Positions 49,330 to 61,100 of a stretch of 64,000 nt of DNA are shown piece by piece. Under the pieces are notes generated by a model, which made no database searches, was not told the origin of the DNA, and was given only the letters and a program-made list of their open reading frames with translations. Position numbers and translations under genes: made by a program. Source of the stretch: Colwellia sp. MB3u-41 (GTDB lineage Bacteria > Pseudomonadota > Gammaproteobacteria > Enterobacterales > Alteromonadaceae); contig NZ_JACGUT010000010.1 in the NCBI RefSeq assembly GCF_014076845.1, forward strand, positions 62,001 to 126,000, written 5' to 3'. Position 1 is the first letter of the stretch, and each line of letters begins with the position of its first letter.

Positions 49330-51348
49330 ATGAATTTAACGGTAGCAATGAAAATAATGGGTGGTTTTGCCATTATTGCAGTTTTGCTGGTAATAACTAG
49401 TGCCATATCTCTATGGAATTTAAACATAATTAAAGGCTCTACAGTTCAGCAAAGTGAACTAGCGATACCCACCTTACAAGGCAGCAACAAACTTGCTACG
49501 ACCTTAACGCAAATAGGTAATGTTACTTTACGTGCATACTATCAAACAGAATTAGCGCCACTTAGTACTAATCTCGCTTCTTTTAACCAAGAAAAAGAAG
49601 GTTTTTCAACAGAGCTGCAAAAATTAAAAACTGTTGTCCAAAATGAAAATTCATTATTGTCTAACTTACGCAAAGTCGATTCAGTCTATGCACAACTTGA
49701 GCAAGAAATTGGCTTAGTTTTTAGTAACCGACAAATGAGTATCAATGAAGCGCTTACATTACGTAAAAAAATAAGTAGCCTTGAAGACAAAGCGGATGAT
49801 GCGGCAACATTATTATTAGATCTCGCGGATCATGACTTGGCTGATACTAAGTTACAGCGAGCGGTTAGTTTAGGTGAGAGTATAGAAACGCTGCTTAACG
49901 GTGCTGTAAGTTCGGCACTTGAATACAGGGGATTAATTGATAGATCATCAGTAGATTTAGTCGGTAATCAAATTACTAATGCTTTTGTAGATGTTGAAAA
50001 ATCATTTATAGATATTATTTCTGAATTGTCTAATAAGGGCGCAAAAGACGTAGCAGACGATTTATCGGTGGCCTTACGTGAATTAACTACCCTCATTAAT
50101 TCTGATAATGATATTTTTTCTCATAAAGAAAAACAGTTATTAGCCTTACAAACAGCAACTGAAAATTTAGATGCGGCTGAAAAAAATATCAAAAAAGCCA
50201 ACGCTATATTAGCAACGCAAGTAAACCTTGCAGACAAAACTGCCAAAGCTGCAGGTTATCTTGTTCAAGAGAAAGTTTCTGATGGTACGACACAAACGAT
50301 TGGTATTATGATTTTTTCAATTGCTGCGGCAATTACTATTGCATGGTTTACCCTTATCAGTATTACTCGTCCATTAAGTCTTGTGAATAAAATGTTGAAT
50401 ATTGTTTCTTCTGGCGACTTGTCACATAAATTAGATGAAAGTGGCAAAGATGAATTTGCAGAATTATCACGTAATTGTAATTTATTAATTGATAGTTTAC
50501 GTACCCTTATTCAGGGTATTGTCAGTCGCTCAACACAACTGGCAACTGCTGCGGAAGAAACTTCAGCCGTAACAGCGCAAGGTACGGTTGCTATTGCAGA
50601 GCAACGTTCACAGGTTGAACAAGCCGCCTCAGCAACAACACAAATGAGCAGTACTTCTCAAAGTGTTTTATCAAGTGCTAATGATACGCTAGGTGAAATA
50701 AAACAAGCTGATGATGAAGCGAAACGTATCAAAATTATTTCTGAACGTAATCGTCAAACCATTGGACTATTAGCTGATGAAGTTGATGAAGCTGCACAAG
50801 TTATTAATAAACTACAACAAGATAGTGCCTCTATTGGTGGCATTCTTGATGTTATTCGTGGTATCGCTGAACAAACTAACTTACTGGCATTAAATGCTGC
50901 CATTGAAGCCGCACGAGCGGGTGAACAAGGTCGTGGATTTGCGGTTGTTGCTGATGAAGTAAGAACGCTTGCCAGTAGAACACAAGTATCAACACAAGAA
51001 ATACAAAATATGATTGAGGTACTACAAAGTGGTGCCCAACGTGCTGTTAGTGTTATGGATATTGGTAAAAAACAAGCCGCCAATTGTGTTGAGCAAAGTG
51101 AAGAAGCTGAGAAAGCACTGCAAACGATCACTCACTCGGTTCATGAAGCCTTTGACAAGAGTACTCAAATCGCTTCTGCAGCAGAAGAACAAAGTGTTGT
51201 TGCTCATGAAATAAGTGAGAACTTAGAGTCTATTGTTGCAATTGCAGAGCAAACCACTGCAGGTTCGCAACAAACCGCTCAATCAAGTAATGAAGTGGCT
51301 AAGTTAGCTGAAGAATTACAGCAATCAGTGCAACAGTTTAAACTATAA
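49330..51348 (+). CDS. Methyl-accepting chemotaxis protein
   Basis: 672 residues from ATG 49330; the frame opens at GTG 49321, and GGTGA just ahead of the ATG supports the later start. TM1 about 7-29, periplasmic helical region about 30-320, TM2 about 326-345, HAMP ([24 protein letters not shown]) about 346-398. The cytoplasmic signalling hairpin has its tip [34 protein letters not shown] at about 512-545. The sensory domain is a helical bundle of unknown ligand. No che genes are nearby. Confidence 0.94.
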   Translation: MNLTVAMKIMGGFAIIAVLLVITSAISLWNLNIIKGSTVQQSELAIPTLQGSNKLATTLTQIGNVTLRAYYQTELAPLSTNLASFNQEKEGFSTELQKLKTVVQNENSLLSNLRKVDSVYAQLEQEIGLVFSNRQMSINEALTLRKKISSLEDKADDAATLLLDLADHDLADTKLQRAVSLGESIETLLNGAVSSALEYRGLIDRSSVDLVGNQITNAFVDVEKSFIDIISELSNKGAKDVADDLSVALRELTTLINSDNDIFSHKEKQLLALQTATENLDAAEKNIKKANAILATQVNLADKTAKAAGYLVQEKVSDGTTQTIGIMIFSIAAAITIAWFTLISITRPLSLVNKMLNIVSSGDLSHKLDESGKDEFAELSRNCNLLIDSLRTLIQGIVSRSTQLATAAEETSAVTAQGTVAIAEQRSQVEQAASATTQMSSTSQSVLSSANDTLGEIKQADDEAKRIKIISERNRQTIGLLADEVDEAAQVINKLQQDSASIGGILDVIRGIAEQTNLLALNAAIEAARAGEQGRGFAVVADEVRTLASRTQVSTQEIQNMIEVLQSGAQRAVSVMDIGKKQAANCVEQSEEAEKALQTITHSVHEAFDKSTQIASAAEEQSVVAHEISENLESIVAIAEQTTAGSQQTAQSSNEVAKLAEELQQSVQQFKL

Positions 51349-51402
51349 TAACTTAAAATTAATGACGACAAAGTTGTCGTTTCTTTAAGCGTAAACGATT
51401 AA

Positions 51403-51440
51403 AAAAGGCCTGTTGAATAAATATATTCAACAGGCCTTTT
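51403..51440. terminator. Bidirectional terminator between the chemoreceptor and DUF3530 genes
   Basis: A perfect 17-bp stem (51403-51419 with 51424-51440), with A-run and T-run at the two ends. A second small hairpin (51365-51380) precedes it. Confidence 0.93.
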
Positions 51441-51495
51441 AGTTTGTTGTTTTTATATTGTCATTCTTTACTACTGTAGGCTGTGGGAGCTCATT

Positions 51496-52446
51496 TTACC
51501 AACCAATTGATTTAAGCCAACCGTTTATAGACCTCAAAAGTTGCTTCTCAGGGTAATAGCCCACTTGGTTATTATGTAGTTGAGTTTGTCGGTAATACGC
51601 TTTCATTTCTTTCGTTGCTTGTGCTTTACGAAGTATTGCATCGGTATTTGCCAATTGATGTTCTCTTGATAAGTAGAGGTCTAAGACAGGAAACTGACTT
51701 TTCGCCAGTGACTTGGCAAATGATAGGCTATCAACCGCTGTATTCATATACCCACTAAGCATTATCAAAGCACTGGGTGATTGAAGCTTTCCTGTGGCGT
51801 ATAAGTCGGCGAGTAATATTGCATGACTACCTTGCGATACTACAACAAATATTCCAGGATAACTTTTCGCCTTCTTAATCACTGCAGTCATCATTATGGT
51901 TAATTTGTCTTGGTGTTCAATTAAGTGTTTATTATTTTCTTCAAGTTGTAGCGGTTGCTTAAATGCAGTAGAGGGGTAATCTACAGGCCTACTGGGGGGT
52001 TGAATAGCAATCGTTGTCCACCCCTGACTGGGTAGCATTCTTTGTAAGTAATTTAACGCATTACTACTTTTTGCACTCATTTCCCAGTCAGGCAGTAATA
52101 TCATTACACCCTTTTGATTACTTGCCGTATTCTCGTTAATGATGGTAATAAAATCTTGAGCTCCAGCGAGCATAGGTGTCAATTTTTCAGGGGTTAAGTA
52201 ATGGCTCAGGTCTTGTTCTTTTTGTAGAAGGGCATTAATAGGCGCAAAAATTTTAGGGCGCTTTTTAATGATTATCTTTTCAACATCACTGGGCTTATCT
52301 TCCACTTCTTTGGTTGCTGCTTTGTTTTCTTTCGTTTTTTTCTGTTCAGTTTTAGTTTCTTCTTGATAGCGAAAACCATAACTATTACTTGCACTAACAG
52401 TGAACAAGCAAAGAATGGTTAACGAAGTTAAAAAACGTTTTATCAT
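51496..52446 (-). CDS. DUF3530 family exported protein (alpha/beta hydrolase-like)
   Basis: 316 residues from ATG 52446, which has AAGGAAC ahead and gives a signal peptide (MIKRFLTSLTILCLFTVSASNSYG). The open frame up to 52596 overlaps rluA and is not used. A charged linker (EEAKTEQKK type, about 28-60) leads to the DUF3530 domain: VMILLPDWEMSA, QGWTTIAIQPPSRP and IFVVVSQGSHAILLADLY, where the SQGSHA element looks like a nucleophile elbow. Function unknown. Likely co-transcribed with rapA and rluA. Confidence 0.8.
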   Translation of the reverse strand: MIKRFLTSLTILCLFTVSASNSYGFRYQEETKTEQKKTKENKAATKEVEDKPSDVEKIIIKKRPKIFAPINALLQKEQDLSHYLTPEKLTPMLAGAQDFITIINENTASNQKGVMILLPDWEMSAKSSNALNYLQRMLPSQGWTTIAIQPPSRPVDYPSTAFKQPLQLEENNKHLIEHQDKLTIMMTAVIKKAKSYPGIFVVVSQGSHAILLADLYATGKLQSPSALIMLSGYMNTAVDSLSFAKSLAKSQFPVLDLYLSREHQLANTDAILRKAQATKEMKAYYRQTQLHNNQVGYYPEKQLLRSINGWLKSIGW

Positions 52447-52552
52447 AAGTTCCTTAGAGATCGAAGGGGAAAAATTTACCGATAATTTGTTAATAGGTAC
52501 TTTATAAATTATCGGCAGAAACTTTATTTTCTTAACAAGAAAGAGCTTAGCA

Positions 52553-53293
52553 TCAAATAAAAGGACAAGGAACGTTGAAAGTGAGGGTCTTTTCATTAAC
52601 AGGATGTGCTAGTTCTAACATTTGTGCATGTAACAATAAACGTGGGCTAGCGGTAACCGCTGCTTCGTGTGAGTATAATCGGTCACCGAGAATAGGGTGA
52701 CCTAAAAATAGCATATGGACACGCAATTGATGAGAGCGCCCTGTTATGGGGGTTAATTCTACTAAAGTGCTTGGCACAGCATTATCATCGGTATCTCGAG
52801 ATAAAACTTTGTAGTGAGTCAGTGATTGTTTACCACGTTCATGGTCAACCATTTGTCGAGGACGATTTGGCCAATCACAAATGAGTGGCTGATCAACCGA
52901 GCCACTTTCTGCTTTCATATGACCATATACTCGGGCAATATAACTTTTTTTTGTTTCTCGTTGTTGAAACATCCGGCTAATTGCTACATGGGCAGGCTTG
53001 TGCAATGCCATGATCAAGATACCTGATGTGGCCATATCGAGTCTATGAACAACCGTTGCCGTAGGCAGGACTTTATTGACTCTGCTTTGTAAACAGTCTT
53101 TATGAGCGGGCAAACGGCCTGAAACAGTGAGTAAGCCACTTTGCTTATTAAGCACAACAATATCATTATCTTGATAAATGATATCAAGATAAGGAGACAT
53201 TGGAGGGCAATAAACAAAATCAGGATTTGGAACCATTCGCACAACTTTTTGTTGTGCTTGTAGCTCAGTTTGCTTTTCTTGATTGGTCATCAT
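52553..53293 (-). CDS. rluA: Pseudouridine synthase RluA
   Basis: 246 residues; the start may also be Met2. Catalytic Asp86 in HRLDMATSGILIMA, with KSYIARVYG and LTPITGRSHQLRVHMLFLGHPILGDRLY. E. coli RluA modifies U746 of 23S rRNA and U32 of several tRNAs; the same is inferred from family and from its place 2 bp after rapA, as in other gammaproteobacteria. Confidence 0.94.
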   Translation of the reverse strand: MMTNQEKQTELQAQQKVVRMVPNPDFVYCPPMSPYLDIIYQDNDIVVLNKQSGLLTVSGRLPAHKDCLQSRVNKVLPTATVVHRLDMATSGILIMALHKPAHVAISRMFQQRETKKSYIARVYGHMKAESGSVDQPLICDWPNRPRQMVDHERGKQSLTHYKVLSRDTDDNAVPSTLVELTPITGRSHQLRVHMLFLGHPILGDRLYSHEAAVTASPRLLLHAQMLELAHPVNEKTLTFNVPCPFI

Positions 53294-53295
53294 GA

Positions 53296-56223
53296 TTAGT
53301 TACTCACCACAATTAAGCGTATTGCTTCAAATTTTAATTGTGCCTTACTAATATAGTGACTTAATTCATTTTGTTGTACTTTGATAAAATCTAACTCTTG
53401 TTGACGAACACTGGGGTTGATTGATTTTAGTGCGGTTAATCGTTGAAATTTCTCATCTAAATTTTTATGCATATTTGCAAGTGCTTTTTCTTGGATATTA
53501 ATAACTTGAGGTTGAGCATGTCCTTCAGCTTTAGCCACTAAAGGTGTGACTTGTTCTCTCAACGCTTTGACTAATTGCAAAGCGACTTGTTTTTTAACCG
53601 GTGCGAGCTGCTGATCTAAAATGTTCTCACTGACTTTATCTGCCAAGTCGTTACCGTTTTTATCAACAAGAACACGAATGGGTGTAGTGGGTAAGTAACG
53701 GCCAAGTTGTAGATGGTTTGGCGCAGTTGCTTCAACCGTAAAAATACACTCGATGAAAAATGTACCTGCAGGCAATGCAGGGTTCTTTAATAAGCCTATG
53801 CTGGAGTTGCCAGTTTGATCGCTAAGGACTAAATCCATAGCGCCACGGACCATAGGATGATCCCATGTTAATAAATGATAATCTTCACAGGCTAATGCCG
53901 TATCCCGATTAAACGTGATGGTAGTACCATCATCAGGTAAGCAAGGGAAGTTACCACAAAGCATATGTTCACTGGGCTGTAAAGCAATCGCATTATCTGA
54001 CTTGTCGTCTTGGGTGATACCAAAAACATCAAGTACTTGAAACATGAATTGTGGCAATTCAATTTGTTGATCTAGTGCAGATATTTCTTTGACTAATTCG
54101 TGTGAACGGCCTTGTCCAGAAGAGCGCAATTCTAATAACTTATCTCGTCCTGATTCTAAATTAGTTTTAAGGGTTAAATGCTTAGCATGACTTTCATCAA
54201 TTAATTTTTCAGCTGCGCTAGACTGCCATTGTGCCGCTAAAGCTAAATCAAATAATTGCTCACCAAAGTCATCAAAAATAGCACGACCCGTAATACAAGT
54301 ATGTTCAAATGCATTTAAACCATTTTGATACCAGTTAAAAAGTAAACCTTGCGCCGAATCAGCAAAATAAGGCACATGCAAGCGTATCGTTTGTGTTTGC
54401 CCTATACGGTCTAAACGGCCAATACGTTGTTCTAAAAGATCCGGGTTTTGAGGTAAATCAAATAACACCAAATGATGTGCAAATTGGAAGTTTCTCCCTT
54501 CACTGCCAATTTCAGAACACAGTAAACATTGTGCACTGTCTTCGTCTTGAGCAAAATAAGCGGCCGCTTTGTCTCGTTCAAAAATACTCAAACCTTCATG
54601 GAAAACAGCCGCTCGAATACCTTCTTTTACACGTAATGCGGCTTCTAAATCAATAGCTGTTTGAGCATGTGCACAAATGACCAGTAGCTTTTCTTTCTTT
54701 AGGGTTTGTAATAGCTCTATTAAATAGTCAACACGGGGATCAATATCGGTCCAGTTTTCATGACTATTTAACGAAAACATAATTTCAGGTGTAAAAATAT
54801 GTTTTGCTTGTGATAACGCTTTTAAATTCTCACTACTGTCTGACAACAAAAATTCATTAATGTGGTCTTGATAAGCTTCAGGCAAGGATAAAGGTGTTGA
54901 ATGTAATTCTCGTTCAGGGAAACCTTTTATAGTATTTCTGCTGTTTCTAAAAAGAATACGACCTGTGCCATGGCGATCAAGTAGCTGTGTAAGTACTTGC
55001 TCACGTGACGCTATTTGTTCAAGCGTTTCTTTCTCCGTTTCAGTGATGAGATTAATATTTACCAAGTGTTTACTGATATCTGTTTCTTGTAATAGCTCGG
55101 TCAGCGTAACTTGCTGTTCTACAGATAAAGCATCTTTAGCAACCAATGCATTAGCAGCATTGGCAACCTCAGTATAGTGGCTTTCTTCTTCAGTAAATTT
55201 TTGATAATCAAAGAAACGATCAGGGTCAAGTAAGCGTAAACGAGCAAAGTGGCTTTCATGACCGAGTTGGTCAGGCGTCGCTGTTAATAATAAAACACCC
55301 GGGATACTTTGGGCCAATTGTTCAACACATAAATACTCGATACTGGGGTTATCTTGATGCCAATTTAAGTGATGAGCTTCATCAACAACCATTAAATCCC
55401 AGTCTTCTGCGATCAGGTCTTCATACCATTCTGGATTTTGTGTGACAAAATCCAAATTAACTAATACCAGTTGCTCAGTGCTGAATGGGTTTTCTTGTTC
55501 ACCGGAGTTTTTAATTTCTTGGCAACGTCCGCTATCAAAAATACTGAAATGTAAGTTAAAACGTCGCAACATTTCGACTAACCACTGGTGCATCAGTGAT
55601 TCAGGTACAATAATCAAAATACGCTTGGCGCGCCCTGTTACGAGTTGCTGATGAATAATTAAACCTGCTTCAATCGTTTTACCTAAACCTACTTCATCGG
55701 CCAGTAATACACGAGGTGCAAACCTACAACCGACTTCTTCAGCGATATATAATTGATGAGGAATTAAACTGACTCGGCCACCACTTAAGCCCATTAATGG
55801 AGATTGCTGTTGAGTGTGTTGGTGTTTTAAACTGTCTTTGCGTAAACGAAACCAGTCGAGACGGTCAACTTGACCATTTAGCAGTCGGTCGTGTGGTTTA
55901 TTAAATTTGATAAAATGGTCAATCATCACTTCTTTTAGTGATGTTTCTTCACCATTATCTTGGCGTTTACCGTGATAGGTCAGTAAATTATCAATGTCTT
56001 CAATCCTGTCAACGGTTAATATCCAGCCTTCATGGCTCGGAATGCTGTCACCTTGATTGAAAATAACACGGGTTAATGGTGCGTTTGCTATGGCATATTG
56101 GCGTGATTCACCGGTAGCGGTAAATATAATCGATACAAATCGGTGTTCAACCGTTAAGACCGTACCTAATCCTTGATCCGACTCTCCGTCACTTATCCAT
56201 CGTTGACCAGGGTAAAAAACCAT
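53296..56223 (-). CDS. rapA: RNA polymerase-associated ATPase RapA (HepA)
   Basis: 975 residues from ATG 56223, preceded by GGAG at 7 bp; TTG at 56235 is the upstream limit of the frame. The tudor-like N-terminal domain (FYPGQRWISDGESDQGLGTV) is followed by a Swi2/Snf2 motor: Walker A DEVGLGKT (176-183), DEAH (281-284), and helicase C with GRNFQFAHHLVLFDLPQNPDLLEQRIGRLDRIGQ. A RapA-specific C-terminus completes the normal length. It recycles stalled RNA polymerase. Operon with rluA and DUF3530. Confidence 0.97.
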   Translation of the reverse strand: MVFYPGQRWISDGESDQGLGTVLTVEHRFVSIIFTATGESRQYAIANAPLTRVIFNQGDSIPSHEGWILTVDRIEDIDNLLTYHGKRQDNGEETSLKEVMIDHFIKFNKPHDRLLNGQVDRLDWFRLRKDSLKHQHTQQQSPLMGLSGGRVSLIPHQLYIAEEVGCRFAPRVLLADEVGLGKTIEAGLIIHQQLVTGRAKRILIIVPESLMHQWLVEMLRRFNLHFSIFDSGRCQEIKNSGEQENPFSTEQLVLVNLDFVTQNPEWYEDLIAEDWDLMVVDEAHHLNWHQDNPSIEYLCVEQLAQSIPGVLLLTATPDQLGHESHFARLRLLDPDRFFDYQKFTEEESHYTEVANAANALVAKDALSVEQQVTLTELLQETDISKHLVNINLITETEKETLEQIASREQVLTQLLDRHGTGRILFRNSRNTIKGFPERELHSTPLSLPEAYQDHINEFLLSDSSENLKALSQAKHIFTPEIMFSLNSHENWTDIDPRVDYLIELLQTLKKEKLLVICAHAQTAIDLEAALRVKEGIRAAVFHEGLSIFERDKAAAYFAQDEDSAQCLLCSEIGSEGRNFQFAHHLVLFDLPQNPDLLEQRIGRLDRIGQTQTIRLHVPYFADSAQGLLFNWYQNGLNAFEHTCITGRAIFDDFGEQLFDLALAAQWQSSAAEKLIDESHAKHLTLKTNLESGRDKLLELRSSGQGRSHELVKEISALDQQIELPQFMFQVLDVFGITQDDKSDNAIALQPSEHMLCGNFPCLPDDGTTITFNRDTALACEDYHLLTWDHPMVRGAMDLVLSDQTGNSSIGLLKNPALPAGTFFIECIFTVEATAPNHLQLGRYLPTTPIRVLVDKNGNDLADKVSENILDQQLAPVKKQVALQLVKALREQVTPLVAKAEGHAQPQVINIQEKALANMHKNLDEKFQRLTALKSINPSVRQQELDFIKVQQNELSHYISKAQLKFEAIRLIVVSN

Positions 56224-56565
56224 ATAAAACTCCAAAATTAAAATCTTGCACGGTTATAAAAAACTTGTGCAACAGAACACGCCAAAGACGGCATTAAAAA
56301 AGGGCGCTATAGTAACGTTAATCATAGCTATGATCACCAAAAAATGCAGAGAATTTATAAAACGGTTCAATAAAGTTTGTCTGAGGATAAATAATCTTAA
56401 GATGTCACTTGCCAGTGATAAATTTAGCTGGCAAAGTAGAATTATCATTCAAGTAATAAGGTGATGGTTACTGTTTTTGGTTTTTTAGTCAGCAGTTGAA
56501 TACTCGGTTATTAAGTTTACTTACCGATTCTTCTGTTTCTTTTAACTTAGATCGGAGATCTTTGT
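56224..56565. other. Divergent intergenic region between rapA and the PhoH gene
   Basis: About 340 bp. Contains a small inverted repeat (TTGCCAG 56409-56415, CTGGCAA 56428-56434) and two overlapping short frames on opposite strands that look like chance. CGGAG at about 56553 is the ribosome site for the next gene. Confidence 0.55.
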
Positions 56566-57945
56566 ATGAATGAAGAAAAAATTATTTACGTATTAGACAC
56601 AAATATTTTATTACACGAACCCTTTGCTTTTCTCTCTTTTAAAGAGCATGACGTAGTCGTTCCCATGACCGTCCTTGAAGAATTAGACTCCATTAAAGAC
56701 CGCCAAAAAGATGTTAGTCGAGATGCCCGTGTTGCTATACGCGCACTTGAAGACGTACTTGTCCACGCCACACCTGAAGAAGTACTCGCGGGTGTTAAAT
56801 TACCTCAAAATGACGCAGAACATCCCAGTGGTTGTTTATCTATTTTCAATGATTATACGTTGGAGCAAAAAACAGGTTGTTTATCTTTCAATGAAAATGA
56901 CAATCGTATTATTAATGCCGCTTTATATATACAGGAGAAAAAAGCGTCTAATAAAGTGGTGCTAGTGACTAAAGACATTAATATGCGTTTAAAAGCTAAA
57001 GGGGCTGGTTTAGCTTATGTTGAAGATTACCGAACAGATCAACTTATTGATGATATTAAGTTTTTAACTAAAGGTTATCATAAATTTGAGGGGGATTTTT
57101 GGCAACATGTCAATGAGTGTGAAAGTGAAACAGAAGGTCGAAATACCACCCACTATATTAAACGTGATGTACTCCCCAATACTTATATGAATGAATACCT
57201 TATTGATGATAGCGAACACTTTGCGGGTAAAGTCATTGGTTGGGACGATGACAAACTTGCGGTAACAGATTTGAGTCGAGAACGTTTAATGGCGAAACAG
57301 GCATGGGGTATCCATCCAAAAAATATCTACCAAGGTATGGCAATGGACGCTTTACTCGACCCTACAATAGATTTAGTCATTCTTACGGGCCCCGCGGGGT
57401 GTGGAAAAACACTATTAGCATTGGCATCAGCGCTTGAACAAGTCATAGAACGTGGCTTATACGATAAAGTTATCGTAACACGTAGTACCCCTGAAATTGC
57501 CGAATCTATCGGCTTCTTACCCGGTACAGAAGAAGAAAAAATGGCACCTTGGTTAGCGGCAATAACAGATTCATTAGAAGTCTTACATAAACAAGATGAA
57601 AATATGAATGGCAGCCTTGATTACATTATGGAAAAAGCCAACATTCAATTTAAGTCAGTGAACTTCATGCGTGGTCGAAGTATTCAGCATTCTTTGGTGT
57701 TACTCGACGAATGTCAGAACTTAACCGCATCGCAGTTAAAAACGATTATCACGCGTTGTGGTGAAGGGACAAAACTCGTGTGTTCAGGTAATCTTGCGCA
57801 AATCGATAGTAATTATTTAACACCTGTTACGTCAGGGCTTACTTATATTGTTGAACGCTTTAAAAATTTTTCAGGTAGCTCAACAATCAACTTAAATGGG
57901 GTGGTCAGAAGTCGGTTAGCTTCTTTTGCAGAGGAAAATTTATAG
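56566..57945 (+). CDS. PIN-PhoH fusion protein (PhoH-like ATPase)
   Basis: 459 residues. N-terminal PIN domain (about 6-150): YVLDTNILLHEP, VPMTVLEELDSIKD, and NDNRIINAALYIQ carrying the acidic residues of a nuclease site. The C-terminal PhoH ATPase (about 250-459) has Walker A GPAGCGKT (275-282) and Walker B-like LLDECQN (Asp381, Glu382). The fusion resembles YlaK and PhoH2, which are RNA helicase/RNases in some bacteria. That activity is inferred. Monocistronic, with a terminator at 57973-58000. Confidence 0.92.
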   Translation: MNEEKIIYVLDTNILLHEPFAFLSFKEHDVVVPMTVLEELDSIKDRQKDVSRDARVAIRALEDVLVHATPEEVLAGVKLPQNDAEHPSGCLSIFNDYTLEQKTGCLSFNENDNRIINAALYIQEKKASNKVVLVTKDINMRLKAKGAGLAYVEDYRTDQLIDDIKFLTKGYHKFEGDFWQHVNECESETEGRNTTHYIKRDVLPNTYMNEYLIDDSEHFAGKVIGWDDDKLAVTDLSRERLMAKQAWGIHPKNIYQGMAMDALLDPTIDLVILTGPAGCGKTLLALASALEQVIERGLYDKVIVTRSTPEIAESIGFLPGTEEEKMAPWLAAITDSLEVLHKQDENMNGSLDYIMEKANIQFKSVNFMRGRSIQHSLVLLDECQNLTASQLKTIITRCGEGTKLVCSGNLAQIDSNYLTPVTSGLTYIVERFKNFSGSSTINLNGVVRSRLASFAEENL

Positions 57946-57972
57946 GGGTGATAGTTGTTTAGATACTAAGAT

Positions 57973-58000
57973 AAAAAAGGCTCATTTTTGATCCTTTTTT
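57973..58000 (+). terminator. Terminator after the PIN-PhoH gene
   Basis: AAAAAAGG (57973-57980) pairs with CCTTTTTT (57993-58000) with a partly paired interior (TCA/TGA). Confidence 0.75.
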
Positions 58001-58114
58001 ATCAGTGATCTTTGCACGACTTAGTCTGTAGACTAGTTATCAAAGCATATTTTCAGTAAGATGTCTTATTCTAAGTGAATAACAAATTATCAGAATAAAT
58101 ATGAGGTTGTCGCA

Positions 58115-61100
58115 TTGTTTGGTAAGTATTCTAAAGAACAGGTATTTAGTCGTTACAATCGCTCTGTTTTAGCGGTATTTATTGTTATAATATTCATTGC
58201 GGTTTCGATAGCTTCTTACCGATATTTTGTTGAGCTAGACTCTTACCAAACTCGAGAACTTCGCACGTTAACTACACGTGCCAAACAGTTAGAAAACACC
58301 CTTATCTTGGGATTGAAAAGCATCGCAGGAATAAAAAAGTTTGCAAATTATCACCTTTCTTTTCCTGAAGAGTTACTCTCCACCACACCGCCACTTACAC
58401 AAGATGGTGATGAATTCTATTTAAAGAAAAATAGTCGAGACTCATTCGCACACCGTAAAAATTATCGAGGAAGTATTACAGGAATAGGTCAAGTTGCTGA
58501 TTTTGATGAGTTACAAAATCAGGAATTAGCAATGGCTAATGCATTAACTCCTGCTTTTATTATTGCAAAAAATTCAATTAAAGAATCTACTTGGTTTTAT
58601 TATGTGTCTTTAAATCAATTTGTCAGTCTTTACCCTTGGATAGGTCGTGAGAGTTGGCGATTTTCAGAACACAATCTTAATAATAACAATATTAATAGCA
58701 TTAAAGCGCTGTTACCGGGAGAGAACAACTTTTTTTGGTCGCCACCTTATTTAGATTCAGCAGGGAAGGGGTTAAGCTCTTCATTAGGGACATCAGTCTA
58801 TCGCAATAAAAAAATAGCAGGTGCGGTGCTAGTGGATTTTAGCCTATCAAGTTTAAGTGATAGTTTGCCTGAGATTAATAAACCCAATCAAGGGCTTGTG
58901 CTCATTGATGAAAAAAACAACATACTTATTCATAAAACAGCAGATAACAAAGCTTTATCAACGAAAATCACTTGGCAAGATATTGCACCAAAGCAACTCA
59001 TCAATTATTCCTCCAAGCGTCTCAATAAATTACCAAATAGTTATCGAGTGGGTTCATGGCTTATTCAAAAATATCAATTACCTATAAACGGTTGGGTGTT
59101 ACTTAAGTATCAGCCTTATCAAGACTTTACTGCCCCTATTTTGAACCGCTTCATTGTGATGCTTATTTTGCTATTCTTAGGGCTATTTGCGTTTATGAGT
59201 ATCATTTATGTTGTTACGCGCAAAACGTTTATGAAGCCGACTAAAGAATTTATCAATCATATTGAACATTGTTCGCAGGGTGATCCTGGTAAAGTAAAGC
59301 CGCCTGCTGACTGGTCGTATTGGTTTAAAATTGTTGAAGATATTTTTGGACAAAATCGTACGTTATTACAGCAACTTAAAGATCAGAATATTATTCTCGA
59401 CACGCGGGTTAATGAGAAAACCCAAGCGCTACGTCTTAAAAGTGAACAGCATCAACGTGACTATGCTTTGTTGCGTTCAGTGATGGATGCTATTCCAGAT
59501 TACATTATTTTTAATGATTTAGATGGGACAATGATTGGTTATAACAAAGCGTTTGAAAACTTTGTTCAAGCGACCTCTTTAGATCTTATTGGTAAGTCTA
59601 GTGACGAAGTGGTCTGTCTTGAGTTAGGGCAATCATTAGTTTCAATGTCGGCGGCGTCGTTAACCCGAAAAACGGATCAAGGATTAGCACAGGTCGTTGA
59701 AACCTCATCTAATACCTATGAAGTTTTTAGTAATCAGCTTTATAGCCAAACAGCTGAAATTGTTGGCACTATTAATTTAGTTCGAGATGTTACTGCGCAA
59801 TATGCAGCGAATATCGCTTTGGAACAAGCAAAAAACCAAGCCGAGTATGCTAACCAAGCAAAAAGTCAGTTTTTAGCCAACATGAGTCATGAAATACGTA
59901 CACCCATTAACGCGATTAAAGGTATGTTATTTCTATTAGCAAGAACACGGTTAACCAATGAGCAGAAGCAATATTTATTAAATGCAGAGGGGGCATCAGT
60001 ATCATTGCTTCACTTGGTTGATGAAGTACTCGATTTAGCTAAAATAGAATCGGGGAATATGTCTATGGTAAAAATGCCAGAGAGTATTGATACAATCGTT
60101 GACCAAGCGGTTAAACTAAATATTGGTATGATCAGCGAGAAGCAATTATCTCTGAAAATTAATATTGATTTTGATGTCCCCGATATTGTCTTAACTGATG
60201 GTATGAGACTGGTTCAAGTACTGACAAACTTACTGAATAATGCCATGAAGTTCACCCCTCAAGGTGAAATTTCACTCAGCGTCGAAAGGGTTGATTCAAC
60301 CACTCGTTTTTTAGAAAGTACGCTTGCTCATTCACCCGTTTTTGTTCGCTTTATTGTTGCTGATACCGGCATAGGTATTGCTAAAGATAAGCAAGGGCAT
60401 TTATTTGAAGCGTTTCGTCAAGCTGATGAGTCAATGACTCGCGAGTATGGTGGTTCAGGATTAGGCTTGTCTATTTGTCAGCAAATTGTCAACCTTTTAT
60501 CGGGTGAAATTTCACTGGAAAGTGAATTAGGTACAGGGACTATATTCAATTTTGTTCTCCCTTTTAATGTTGTCCAAGACAACTCATCAAAAGAGGCATT
60601 AGCGCTAACGTTATGCAGCTTTCCTCTAGGTTTATCTGAATCGTTAAAAGAAAGCTTATCAGCATATCAAATAAAACACGTTAATATTACATCGTTATCA
60701 GGACTTAAAAATTATAAGAATGATAAATATGTCGCTATTCTTATTGACGAAGATGATATTAATGAAAATCTGGAAGAAATATATAAAACCTGCCTTGATA
60801 ATCAAGTGTTATTGGCAATAAGTCATCAAATGGCGAATGGAATATCGTCGCAGATAATCGAACGAATTGAAACATTAAAACTTCCTTATGTGTTGCTAGA
60901 AAAACCCCTTTATCGAAGCTTTATCCGTAAGCTCTTCTTGGCGGTCTACAACAAAGAACTTGTGGTAAAAAATATCGATAATCAATTGCTTGCCGATAAA
61001 ATAAATCCACAAGAACGTAATGATTTAAGAGGTATTACTGTTTTACTTGTTGAAGATAATTTAGTGAATCAGCTAGTCGCAAAAGAACTACTAAGAATGA

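Noticed and set aside
53296-56223. Phage or plasmid helicase
   Set aside because: Full RapA architecture and the rapA-rluA order show a core gene.
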